Source: JAGXRK01 sp963804005
GTDB taxonomy: Bacteria > Bacteroidota > Ignavibacteria > Ignavibacteriales > Ignavibacteriaceae
Length of the DNA stretch: 64,000 bases
Assembly (NCBI GenBank): GCA_963804005.1
Contig: CAWDOP010000007.1
Span: forward strand, 19,498-83,497
Direction: 5' to 3'
Part shown: piece after piece, positions 9,401 through 17,416 of the stretch
Layout: the number at the start of each line of letters is the position of its first letter
How positions within the stretch are numbered: the first letter of the stretch is position 1
The notes under the pieces: model-generated
What the model saw: only the letters and a program-made list of their open reading frames with translations
The model's database searches: none
Told to the model about the DNA's origin: nothing
Made by a program: the position numbers and the translations under genes

Positions 9401-10346
9401 AGTATCATTTTCAACAGTTGAAATTGATGTTGTTATTTTTGGCATTTATTCCTTTGCTGTGATTATAATAATATTATTGAGTACAATTTTTGCAAATCAG
9501 ATAGCGTATCCCATCAGAAGATTAACCAAAGCTACTGAGTCTGTTGGTCAGGGAGATCTTAATGTTAAAATAGAACATAACGAAAAAGGTGAACTCAGAG
9601 ATCTTTTAGATGGATTTAACGCAATGACTTCTGAACTTCAGAAAAACCAGGCGGAACTCGCAGAACTGGAACGGGAAGCAGCGTGGAAAGAAATGGCAAA
9701 ACAAGTTGCCCATGAAATAAAAAATCCTTTGACACCAATGAAATTGGCTTTGCAGCAGCTAATAATTGCTAATAAAGATAAAAGCAAAGATTTTAATTCT
9801 TTGTTTGAAAAAGTATCAAAGACTGTATTAAATCAAATTGAAAATTTAAATCAGATTGCATCCGAATTTTCAAGATTTGCTAAAATGCCAAGTCTTAAAT
9901 TGGAATTAATTGATTTAGTACTTGTTATAAACGATACGATTAATCTTTATCAGGATGAAAAAATAAAAATTGAATTTAAAAGTGAATTAACCTCTGCAAT
10001 AGTTGAGGCGGATAAAAGCCATTTACGCAGAGTGTTTATAAATCTGATTCGAAATTCAATTCAGGCAAATGCAAACCTTGTTCTTATAGAATTGAAAAAG
10101 GCAGAAGAAAAATATTTTATTTATGTTAAAGATAACGGCTCTGGAATCATTTCTGAAAATAAAGATAGAATTTTTGAGGAAAGTTATACCACAAAAAAAC
10201 AGGGAATGGGTCTTGGATTAGCCATCACCCGGAAATTCATTGAAAGTATAAACGGATCAATCCGTTTAATTACAGCATCTCCCGGTGAGACAATCTTTGA
10301 ATTAACGATTCCGGTGACAGATAAAGAAAAAAATCTTTATTTATAA
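6495..10346 (+). CDS. Large membrane sensor histidine kinase, NtrY-like
   Basis: A 1283-residue membrane histidine kinase. The N-terminal part has a first membrane helix (about 17-38), an extracytoplasmic region to about 250, and a block of several helices to about 530. A second extracytoplasmic region and a helix near 790-810 follow, then a third exposed region and a helix near 980-1000. After this come a HAMP domain (NQIAYPIRRLTKATESVGQG), the phosphoacceptor box AHEIKNPLTPMKLALQQL with His at residue 1073, the N box FINLIRNSIQANA, and G boxes KDNGSGI and GMGLGLAITRKF. The AAWKEMAKQVAHEIKNPLTPMKL wording is that of the NtrY subgroup. No response regulator gene lies beside it. Both ends overlap neighbours by one base (DUF4783 gene and helicase-nuclease gene). 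Confidence 0.9.
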   Translation: MKKNILHKIQGDRKYFAIVFFILILVLISAILTPRFIEDKKNNWSDELTIQIEQIEQSVNRHFEIAMLSTLEMTIQLKTNLRNVFISGDEAYREIIKTLNQKRFEEYSIGIFAPNGRLIAWNNPVIITQETLFPLNNPLGELYFFDTDLITYLSQTDTVMIDNDIFYLTISKPIEKKYRLNNKYFKQVSFTQELSDENGIDFEVVYNPFLPKTKDGKKYSFDLLNNAGNKIGLVTFYKPILMNEINSIKETSSKIQSIFVLFIILFTALGMRRDYQQLESRLVKILFLFLFLAIGRTIVFLIGFPSTFMSGSLIDPSNFSSVFGFGIVKSPIEFLITNFFVLIFSVQVYRYSRNYFLSDQSVRFIALIRIISLPLIVVFLLLIRSISASAKSVIFDSTIRYFKEPDIIPNLSALIMNLNILTLTVSVLLSMIGIIFIVCKAWRLNKVKKPNVKFFFFSFILLGFSAISYFIQKEPLITLFMMMLFVLIILIVFFQIRFRNPASIFNYIYITLAASIISITLLNYFNVKLEKESLKTTAYEINRANENLLQFILDEIFRNALTNDEIRSVFIKKFINYDAIAYKLWSSSPIQRESLNSFVALYDRNRNILGKFNIGLVDEINPFNFIKIGKIEEPVIQEISLSNNSDTKIFIGLLPFYEHELLLGYLSVAVSFDLQNIGAASFPDFLESSSSILNKVIDVRQLKIFEITDNVLNQVYGDRYPSREQIKEITSAKLTEYNDGWLSLNFEGENFIAFIYKTLRADKENITTVLVAEKQFSWNLFNFFKIFIVHSFFILLLIILFLFIRVRKINYTFKSKLLIAFLLVSIIPVISLAVYNRQVVSSRGEDAIISELRQRSLYVENHIKYQRSKNPTRSPVQIFENAAKELNISYSVYKATEEIYNSKDIFKRIGLFDGKLNSQAHYYLNYLRFREYLTSERIENYDYNALYSTINIDGEEYILAVNDAFNKIKVSFSTVEIDVVIFGIYSFAVIIIILLSTIFANQIAYPIRRLTKATESVGQGDLNVKIEHNEKGELRDLLDGFNAMTSELQKNQAELAELEREAAWKEMAKQVAHEIKNPLTPMKLALQQLIIANKDKSKDFNSLFEKVSKTVLNQIENLNQIASEFSRFAKMPSLKLELIDLVLVINDTINLYQDEKIKIEFKSELTSAIVEADKSHLRRVFINLIRNSIQANANLVLIELKKAEEKYFIYVKDNGSGIISENKDRIFEESYTTKKQGMGLGLAITRKFIESINGSIRLITASPGETIFELTIPVTDKEKNLYL

Positions 10347-13300
10347 TGCCTCAGCTAACACCACATCAAAAGTCTGCACTTGAATTTGAGAACCACCTTT
10401 CATTAACTGCAAATGCAGGTTCCGGAAAAACTTTTGTTCTTGCCCGAAGATATCTTAATGCAGCACTTAAGGACGGTGTTACTCTTTCTAACATTGCGGC
10501 AATAACTTTTACTGATAAAGCATCCGGTGAGTTGTATAACAAAATAGTTAATCTAGTTAATGAGCAAATTTCTGTTTCAAAATCAGATTTACAAAAACAA
10601 AAACTTGAAAGAATAAGAAGACATCTTGTTTCTGCATACATATCAACCATTCACTCATTCTGTATTAATATTTTACGCGAGTTTCCTGTTGAAGCAGGTT
10701 TAGATGCTCGTTTCATACCGATTGATGAACAACTTTCTGATGAGCTTATTGAACTATCAATTGAAGAAGTTGTGAAATATCTCCTTGAAGATGAATCCTC
10801 TGCAGGGAACCTTAAATATTTAATAAGGATATTTGGTTCTAAAAGCAGGCTGGAAGCTGAATTATTTAGCTTAATTAAGCAGAGAAAGAATCTTTTAATA
10901 ATTAAAGAGGCGATTTATAGTAAGGATGAAAAGGAAATCGTAAAGCATTTCCAAACTCAGTTTGACACTTACTATTCCCAAATATGGAATGAGTATAAAC
11001 TTAATTTAATTGAAAGCATTAACAGAATTAACAATACTGTTCTTTCTAAACATTCAAAAAATGAATCTGCTCTTATCGTTTCTGCACTTCTTAAAAAATA
11101 TGATAAAATTAAATCATCAGATCAAATTCTGAAATTCATTTCTGAAATTAGTACCGCATTGTTGACTAGCAGCGGAACTGTCAAAATCCGCGGATATCTG
11201 TCCAACGAGTTAAGAAAAGGATTAGAAAATGAAATCAAAATTATTGAATCAATATTCTCAGATCTTTCAAAAATAGAATATTCACCTGAATCAGATAAAC
11301 TTCTTAAGGAACTAGCAAAATTTGGTAAAATATTACTAGAGGTTTTTGACTTTACACTGGAAGAGTATGCAAATAAGAAAAATGTTGATGGATTTTTAGA
11401 TTATGAAGACATTCTTCTTTACACAAAAGAAATCCTGAAAAAAGAAAGTGTTCAAAAAAGTCTTAGTGAAAAGTTCAAGTATATTTTGGTTGATGAGTAC
11501 CAGGATACAAATGAAATTCAGTATGAAATATTTTTGCCGATTTTAGATTATCTGAAAGTTGGAAATCTTTTTATCGTTGGAGATGAAAAACAAAGTATCT
11601 ATATGTTCCGTGATGCTGAACTTGAAATATTCAATCGGACAAAAAAGGATATCAGTTCAATATCAGGGGAGAACTCTCTGCTTGAACTTCCGGATAGCTT
11701 TAGAATGGCTCCCTCAATTTGTTTATTCTCAAATAAATTGTTTGAAAATCTTTTTATAAATCCGAATGAGCTATATAATGAAGTAACAAATACAAATATT
11801 GTTTGCGCAAGGACTGATAAAAAATCCGGTGAAATTGAATTCCTTTTATCTAACCCCGATTCCGGAAATGAGATTACCGAAGCAGAACTGGTTGCAAGGA
11901 GAATAATTGACTTAAGTATTAAAGGTGTTGAGTATAGAAGTATTGCAATTCTTGTTAGAAAAAGAAAATCTTTCGCAGAGCTTGAAACCGAATTTATAAA
12001 GTATGGAATTCCTTTTTCTATAATTGGCGGAAGAGGATTTTATCAGCGTCAAACAATCAGTGATGTTTACAATTATTTATCATTTCTCTCGAATAGCGGT
12101 AACAGCACTGCATTAGTCGGAGTTTTACGATCACCATTTTTCAGTGTCTCTGATTCGATATTGTTTGAAATATCACTAAAAACTGGTGAAAATTTCTGGG
12201 CGAAATTGAAACAATATTCTTCTGAAGATAAAAAAATCAATCAAATTAAAAATCTTCTTGAAGAAAATTTACAACTTGCATCATCCTTAGAATTAACAGT
12301 TCTTCTCAGAAAGATTTTAACAAGCACTGAATATCTTGCCGTTATCGCAGCAAGAAATGACGGCGATCAGGAATTAGCTAATATTGAAAAACTTTTAGAA
12401 ATATCCCGTGGATTCAGTTTAAAAGGTTTTAGGAATCTTTATGATTTTTTAGACTACCTGAATGATGCAATCACCGGCATTGAAGATGAATCGCAGGCAG
12501 CAGTTACGTCTGATTCAAATGCTGTTCAGTTGATGACTCTTCATCAGGCAAAAGGATTGGAATTTCCAGTTGTGATTTTGTTTAAGACTCACGAATCTAG
12601 TCAGAAAACTTTAATAAAATCGAAACAAGTTTCTATTAGTAAAAAATTTGGAATACTTACAAAGTTACCGTTAAATGAAGATTATCTTGCGGATTATCAA
12701 CCCACTCCAATAAGCGGATTGTATAATTTTATTGAAGAGAAAAAAAGAATAGCTGAACTTAAAAGACTTCTATATGTTGGAATTACCAGAGCGATTGATC
12801 ATTTAATTATTTCAGGCGAATTAGGTGAAGAACAAAAACTTAAAAATGATTCCTTTCTTTATTTAATTAAATCGGGTTTAAGTATTGATCTCAATAATGA
12901 TAATTTTTTCTTAGAAGATGAATTGGTTTTCTTAGAACAAAATAGCGGTAATTTTTCTAACTCATCCAGAAAAATAAAAATTCAAATTCCTGTCCAATAC
13001 ACAATTTCTCTGGATAAAAATTATAAACCGCCGGTTAAAGAAAAATTAAAAGATCTGATAATCAATATTGAAAATATTGCCCCGCCTTTAGAGAAAGATA
13101 TTATCTCGGCAACAAAAGTAGCGGTTTATAACCAATGTCCAACCAAATACTTACTTACTTATGAATATGGTTTTGGATTGATTAACAGTCTAAATAAAGA
13201 AAGTAAAAATCAGAAATTTGAATTTGAAAACAATCCTCTTAACGAAGAAGAAAATTATTATGACGAGGAATTAAGATTCGATAGAATCCAAAGTAATGTG

Positions 13301-13906
13301 AAGGGAACATTGATACATTCACTACTCGAAAGAGAGATTAGTCTTGATGAACTTGATAATGAAATAACAAAATATTTTTCTAAGAACGGCTTAGAAGGAA
13401 AGTTATTAACACAAAATAAAAAAGAAGTCATTTTAGAACTTCAAAAGTTTTTTAATTCTGGCATTTACAAAGAAATAAACTCGTATAAAAAATATAAAAA
13501 TGAATTTGAAGCGTACTTAAAGGATGAGGAAATATTTCTCTACGGAATAATTGATAAAATTATTTTTGCAGAAGATAAACTCATAATTATTGACTACAAA
13601 ACCGATGATATTTCCGGTAAAGAAGTTGAGGAAAGAGCTGAAAATTATCTTATTCAACTTAAATTTTATTTATATATTGCTCAAAAATTATTTCCTGATT
13701 ATAGTTCATTCCAGCTATTACTGATTTTTATAAAACATCCGGAAAAACCGGTAATAAAAAATTTCAATAATAAAGAGTTATTTTTGGTAAAGAACGAAAT
13801 TTCGGATATTATTAATGGTATAATTCATAAAAATTTCTATAAAAATACTGATCACTGCGGAGTTTGTGTCTATTCCGATGCCAATAAGAAGTGTAAAATG
13901 AATTAA
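10346..13906 (+). CDS. UvrD/AddA-type helicase fused to a PD-(D/E)XK nuclease with a probable Fe-S site
   Basis: A 1186-residue superfamily 1 helicase-nuclease for double-strand break processing. Helicase motifs: Walker A ANAGSGKT (residues 22-29), DEYQDTNEIQYE (II), VGDEKQSIYMFRDA (III), TLHQAKGLEFPVVI (V) and LYVGITRAIDHLI (VI). The C-terminal nuclease has GIIDKI and IIDYKTD as its catalytic core. Four cysteines fit an Fe-S cluster of the AddB/Cas4 nuclease kind: one in the ATKVAVYNQCPTKYL segment and three in CGVCVYSDANKKC at the very end. It resembles AddA in overall order, but no addB partner is adjacent. It starts one base inside the kinase stop, so it is read from the same message. The symbol addA is likely but not certain. 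Confidence 0.85.
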   Translation: MPQLTPHQKSALEFENHLSLTANAGSGKTFVLARRYLNAALKDGVTLSNIAAITFTDKASGELYNKIVNLVNEQISVSKSDLQKQKLERIRRHLVSAYISTIHSFCINILREFPVEAGLDARFIPIDEQLSDELIELSIEEVVKYLLEDESSAGNLKYLIRIFGSKSRLEAELFSLIKQRKNLLIIKEAIYSKDEKEIVKHFQTQFDTYYSQIWNEYKLNLIESINRINNTVLSKHSKNESALIVSALLKKYDKIKSSDQILKFISEISTALLTSSGTVKIRGYLSNELRKGLENEIKIIESIFSDLSKIEYSPESDKLLKELAKFGKILLEVFDFTLEEYANKKNVDGFLDYEDILLYTKEILKKESVQKSLSEKFKYILVDEYQDTNEIQYEIFLPILDYLKVGNLFIVGDEKQSIYMFRDAELEIFNRTKKDISSISGENSLLELPDSFRMAPSICLFSNKLFENLFINPNELYNEVTNTNIVCARTDKKSGEIEFLLSNPDSGNEITEAELVARRIIDLSIKGVEYRSIAILVRKRKSFAELETEFIKYGIPFSIIGGRGFYQRQTISDVYNYLSFLSNSGNSTALVGVLRSPFFSVSDSILFEISLKTGENFWAKLKQYSSEDKKINQIKNLLEENLQLASSLELTVLLRKILTSTEYLAVIAARNDGDQELANIEKLLEISRGFSLKGFRNLYDFLDYLNDAITGIEDESQAAVTSDSNAVQLMTLHQAKGLEFPVVILFKTHESSQKTLIKSKQVSISKKFGILTKLPLNEDYLADYQPTPISGLYNFIEEKKRIAELKRLLYVGITRAIDHLIISGELGEEQKLKNDSFLYLIKSGLSIDLNNDNFFLEDELVFLEQNSGNFSNSSRKIKIQIPVQYTISLDKNYKPPVKEKLKDLIINIENIAPPLEKDIISATKVAVYNQCPTKYLLTYEYGFGLINSLNKESKNQKFEFENNPLNEEENYYDEELRFDRIQSNVKGTLIHSLLEREISLDELDNEITKYFSKNGLEGKLLTQNKKEVILELQKFFNSGIYKEINSYKKYKNEFEAYLKDEEIFLYGIIDKIIFAEDKLIIIDYKTDDISGKEVEERAENYLIQLKFYLYIAQKLFPDYSSFQLLLIFIKHPEKPVIKNFNNKELFLVKNEISDIINGIIHKNFYKNTDHCGVCVYSDANKKCKMN

Positions 13907-13926
13907 GAAAGGGAGTCAATTACAAA

Positions 13927-14394
13927 ATGAAAAAAGTAATTTCGAACCTGCGTGATTTAACACTAATTGAAAAAGAACTTGCAAAAGAGACAGCAGGTGC
14001 TCTTGCAATTCAATTGGATGATGATAAAATTCATCAGGTTGCAACTAATTTTGTTTATCTTGATAAAAACATTTACGTATTCTTACAGGTGGATGATGAT
14101 CTGTATCAGCAAATAAAATTTGATTACTTAGGCAGTTTCACTATTCACCGTTTTGAAAACAGATTTAAAGATCACAACCTGTTTGCTGAATCAAGTTATA
14201 AATTGTCTTCAATCAATATCAGCGGTACATTAAGGGAAGTGGAAGACAAAAAACTTATAGATCAGCTTATTGAATATTATCAAAAAAAATACTCACCCAA
14301 TATTGATCTTAAAAAATACCGCAATGAAAAGAACTTAAAGCCAATTATGATTGACACTGAAGAAATGCAGGCTTTTACCGAGGAAGGCAACTGA
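13927..14394 (+). CDS. Pyridoxamine 5'-phosphate oxidase-like split-barrel protein
   Basis: A 155-residue cytosolic protein. The segment GALAIQLDDDKIHQVATNFVYLDKNIYVFLQVDDDLYQ ... GSFTIHRFE ... YKLSSINISGTLREVEDKKLIDQLIEYYQKKY has the strand order of the FMN-binding split barrel of pyridoxamine phosphate oxidase-like proteins. No function can be assigned from sequence; such proteins may bind FMN, F420 or heme. It follows the helicase gene by 20 bases with GGGAG in front of the ATG, so it is probably in the same transcript. The family call is moderate confidence because the fold has weak sequence signatures. Confidence 0.65.
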   Translation: MKKVISNLRDLTLIEKELAKETAGALAIQLDDDKIHQVATNFVYLDKNIYVFLQVDDDLYQQIKFDYLGSFTIHRFENRFKDHNLFAESSYKLSSINISGTLREVEDKKLIDQLIEYYQKKYSPNIDLKKYRNEKNLKPIMIDTEEMQAFTEEGN

Positions 14395-14438
14395 TATAAA
14401 ACAAAAATTCACATCATTTTAAAATACGGAGTACTGTT

Positions 14439-16070
14439 TTGCTAAATTACGTCTGGCTTACTCTTCTTTTTCTGGGAATAGTGTCTGCAACATATCTTGA
14501 TATATCCGATTTCACTTCAAACAAATACAATAATAATAAATCACTTAATGCATCAATACATTTTGAGGAAGGCGAGGTAAGTGATTCTGAAAAAGAAACA
14601 GCAGTTATAAAAATAAATGCAAATAATCTTTCAACATTTTACACTACTGAAATTTCTAAAGATATTGAGACAAAAATAATTCTTTCACCTGCCGATGAAA
14701 ATGGCAAAAGACAATTTGTTATTAATGTTTCAGATCAATCACCGGAAATTTGGAAAGAAATTGCCCCGCTGGCTGGTAAAGATAATGATATAGGCGGCAC
14801 AGTAATTCTAAATAAAAAGACTGAAAATAATATTATTTATGCTCAATTGTATTTTGAAGAAATTAGTTTTGTCTGGCTCAAAAAAGTTACTAACGACGCA
14901 ATAAAAATTTCTCAGGTGGCTGTTGAAATTGCTTTGGGCTTAATTGGTATTATGGCTTTATGGCTTGGAGTTATGAGGGTTGCTGAAGATGCCGGGTTAA
15001 TTAAAATGATTGCTCGTGCTCTGAATCCCATTACCAGGAGATTATTTCCTGAGGTTCCTCCGGATCATCCAGCAATTGGTGCAATGGTAATGAATATGTC
15101 GGCAAATATGCTTGGACTTGGAAATGCAGCAACGCCATTTGGTTTGAAAGCTATGGAGGAACTTGATAAACTAAATACGAACAAAGGTACGGCAACTAAT
15201 TCAATGGTAACTTTTCTGGCAATTAATACTGCCGGAATGACTTTGATTCCTGCAACTGCAATTGCTGTAAGGGCTGCATCGGGAAGTGCCAATCCAACTG
15301 TTATAATTGGTACATCAATATTTGGTGCCTTTTGTGCCGTTGTTACAGGACTAACTGCTGCTAAATTGTTTGAAAAATTCCCGATTCCAAAAGGGCAATT
15401 TACCGGATGGTTAAAACAAAACCGCAAACTTTTTTATTTTTTGTTTTCATTAGTAGCATTTGGTTCTGTTATTGCTTTTACTGGTATTGGAAGTTTCCTA
15501 GGTTCTTTCTTTGGTGATTCTTTTGCAGAAGTATTTAAATCTTTAATTCAAATTGTTTCTATAGTAGCTATACCCTTATTGATCTTTGTATTCATTGGTT
15601 ACGGAGCACTAAAAAAAGTTAAAGTATATGAACAATTTGTTGAAGGTGCAAAAGAAGGATTTAATATCGCAGTAAAAATAATTCCTTATCTCGTTGCAAT
15701 GTTATTTGCAATAGGTATTTTCAGAGCAGGCGGAGCAATGGATAACTGGCTTATTCCTCTTCTTCGTTATGTTACTGATCCTATTGGATTTCCTGCAGAG
15801 GCGCTGCCTATGGCGCTTATGCGACCTCTTTCAGGCAGTGGTTCACTTGGTATTATGGCTGAAACTATGGCTGTGCACGGTCCGGATTCATTCATAGGTA
15901 TTCTCGTATCAACTTTCTTCGGTAGTACCGAAACTACATTTTATGTACTTGCTGTTTATTTTGGAGCTGTTAATGTTAAAAATACAAGGCACGCCTTACC
16001 AGCAGGATTGCTTGCTGATGTTGCCGGTATTCTTGGTGCATTCTTTATAGTTAAGCTTTTATTTGGATAA
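14439..16070 (+). CDS. Nucleoside recognition (Gate) domain membrane protein, SpmA-SpmB fusion type
   Basis: A 543-residue inner membrane protein. After an N-terminal helix and an exported segment of about 120 residues come two Gate-domain halves: the first with NMSANMLGLGNAATPFGLKAMEELDKLN and FLAINTAGMTLIP (SpmA-like), the second with MRPLSGSGSLGIMAETM and FFGSTETTFYVLAVYFG (SpmB-like). In endospore formers the two are separate spore maturation proteins; in non-sporulating bacteria the fusion is widespread and its transported substrate is unknown. Start is TTG at 14439, seven bases after GGAG. It lies in the plus-strand run after the helicase gene. Confidence 0.87.
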   Translation: MLNYVWLTLLFLGIVSATYLDISDFTSNKYNNNKSLNASIHFEEGEVSDSEKETAVIKINANNLSTFYTTEISKDIETKIILSPADENGKRQFVINVSDQSPEIWKEIAPLAGKDNDIGGTVILNKKTENNIIYAQLYFEEISFVWLKKVTNDAIKISQVAVEIALGLIGIMALWLGVMRVAEDAGLIKMIARALNPITRRLFPEVPPDHPAIGAMVMNMSANMLGLGNAATPFGLKAMEELDKLNTNKGTATNSMVTFLAINTAGMTLIPATAIAVRAASGSANPTVIIGTSIFGAFCAVVTGLTAAKLFEKFPIPKGQFTGWLKQNRKLFYFLFSLVAFGSVIAFTGIGSFLGSFFGDSFAEVFKSLIQIVSIVAIPLLIFVFIGYGALKKVKVYEQFVEGAKEGFNIAVKIIPYLVAMLFAIGIFRAGGAMDNWLIPLLRYVTDPIGFPAEALPMALMRPLSGSGSLGIMAETMAVHGPDSFIGILVSTFFGSTETTFYVLAVYFGAVNVKNTRHALPAGLLADVAGILGAFFIVKLLFG

Positions 16071-16086
16071 TCTAATTGGATCATCT

Positions 16087-16380
16087 ATGCTGATAAGAGA
16101 TGTTTTGAAGATAATTATAACTTTTTATGTCAGTGCTGTATTAATCTATATTTTACTTCACATAGGATCAGGGGAAGGATTGTATTTTTTCAATGCTTTT
16201 TTACCTGCAAGATTATATGAAAAATTCGTTTCAAGACCTGAAGGCATATTGTACACATTATTGCTATTTATCTTCATAATAAAATTTAATTTTCTTAGAA
16301 GACTTAAAATTGATTATTGGACTGGAAGAGCCTGGCCTTGGAAAGGTGAAGGTGAGCGACCATTTGAAAAAGAAAAATGA
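16087..16380 (+). CDS. Small membrane protein of unknown function
   Basis: About 97 residues. One strong hydrophobic helix (VLKIIITFYVSAVLIYILLHIG) is followed by an amphipathic part, a second hydrophobic stretch (GILYTLLLFIFIIKFNFLRR) and a charged tail with WTGRAWPWKGEGERPF. I recognise no family. The reading frame reaches back to a TTG at 16063 that would overlap the SpmAB-type gene; the ATG at 16087 with GGA six bases before it looks better. It could be a partner of the membrane protein encoded just upstream. Confidence 0.6.
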   Translation: MLIRDVLKIIITFYVSAVLIYILLHIGSGEGLYFFNAFLPARLYEKFVSRPEGILYTLLLFIFIIKFNFLRRLKIDYWTGRAWPWKGEGERPFEKEK

Positions 16381-16397
16381 AAATTTTTGAATAAAAT

Positions 16398-17345
16398 ATG
16401 AAAGTATTCATAACACGTAAAATTCCAGAAATTGGTCTTAAGCTATTAAGAAAAAAGTATGATGTTAAAGTTCACAATTCGCCGTCGCCAATCTCAAAAT
16501 CAGCATTAATAAGTAATGTTAAAAATTGTGATGCATTGATTCCACTTCTCACTGATAAGGTTGATAAAGAACTCATCGATAAAATGAAACGATGTAAAAT
16601 AATTGCAAACTATGCGGTTGGCTATAATAATATTGATGTTGAATACGCAAAATCTAAAGGAATTGTAGTAACCAACACTCCTGATGTATTAACAGACTCA
16701 ACGGCTGATCTGGCAATGACTCTTACTTTAGCGTGTGCAAGACGGTTTAATGAGGGTGAAGAAGTAATGCGAAATAACAAATTTGCCGGCTGGCATCCTA
16801 CTTTTCTGCTCGGAATGGAATTGAAAAATAAAACTTTTGGAATTCTTGGCGCCGGAAGAATTGGTACCGCAACAGCAATAAGAGCCAACGGTTTTGGCTG
16901 TAAAATTCTTTACTATTCCATCGAACGAAATAAATACCTTGAGCAAAAAACAAAAGCAAAAAAAGTATCTCTTGAAAATCTTCTTAAGAATTCTGATATA
17001 ATTTCAATTCATCTGCCGCTTAATTCAAGAACTGACTGTCTTTTGGACAGAAAGAAATTAGAGTTGCTCAAGACATCTGCTATATTAATTAACACAGCCA
17101 GAGGCGAAATTGTTGATGAAAAGTATCTAATCAGGATTCTGAAAAATAAGAGGATTTTTTCTGCAGGATTTGATGTATATGAAAATGAGCCTGAAATAAA
17201 TCCTGAATTGATTAAATTAAAAAATGTTGTACTGCTTCCTCATCTTGGCAGTGCAACTATTGATGCAAGAAATGCAATGTCATTGCTTTGTGCAAAAAAC
17301 GTTGATGCAGTTTTAAGCGGAAAAAAACCGATTACGCCGGTCTGA
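16398..17345 (+). CDS. D-2-hydroxyacid dehydrogenase (glyoxylate/hydroxypyruvate reductase type)
   Basis: A 315-residue NAD(P)-dependent dehydrogenase. The Rossmann motif GILGAGRIGTATA (about 144-157) and the catalytic trio are present: Arg in NTARGEIVDE, Glu in DVYENEP and His in LLPHLGSAT. The segment ANYAVGYNNIDVEYAKSKGIVVTNTPDVLT matches glyoxylate/hydroxypyruvate reductases (GyaR/GhrB type) better than phosphoglycerate dehydrogenase, and the C-terminal ACT domain of SerA is absent. It should reduce a 2-oxoacid such as glyoxylate or hydroxypyruvate; the exact substrate cannot be read from the sequence. It precedes alanine dehydrogenase by about 70 bases. Confidence 0.88.
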   Translation: MKVFITRKIPEIGLKLLRKKYDVKVHNSPSPISKSALISNVKNCDALIPLLTDKVDKELIDKMKRCKIIANYAVGYNNIDVEYAKSKGIVVTNTPDVLTDSTADLAMTLTLACARRFNEGEEVMRNNKFAGWHPTFLLGMELKNKTFGILGAGRIGTATAIRANGFGCKILYYSIERNKYLEQKTKAKKVSLENLLKNSDIISIHLPLNSRTDCLLDRKKLELLKTSAILINTARGEIVDEKYLIRILKNKRIFSAGFDVYENEPEINPELIKLKNVVLLPHLGSATIDARNAMSLLCAKNVDAVLSGKKPITPV

Positions 17346-17416
17346 TTTGCCGGATTATGTTGATAACCAATCCCCGAATAGATATTTTTACAAACAAAAA
17401 TAAAGTGAATATTTAA

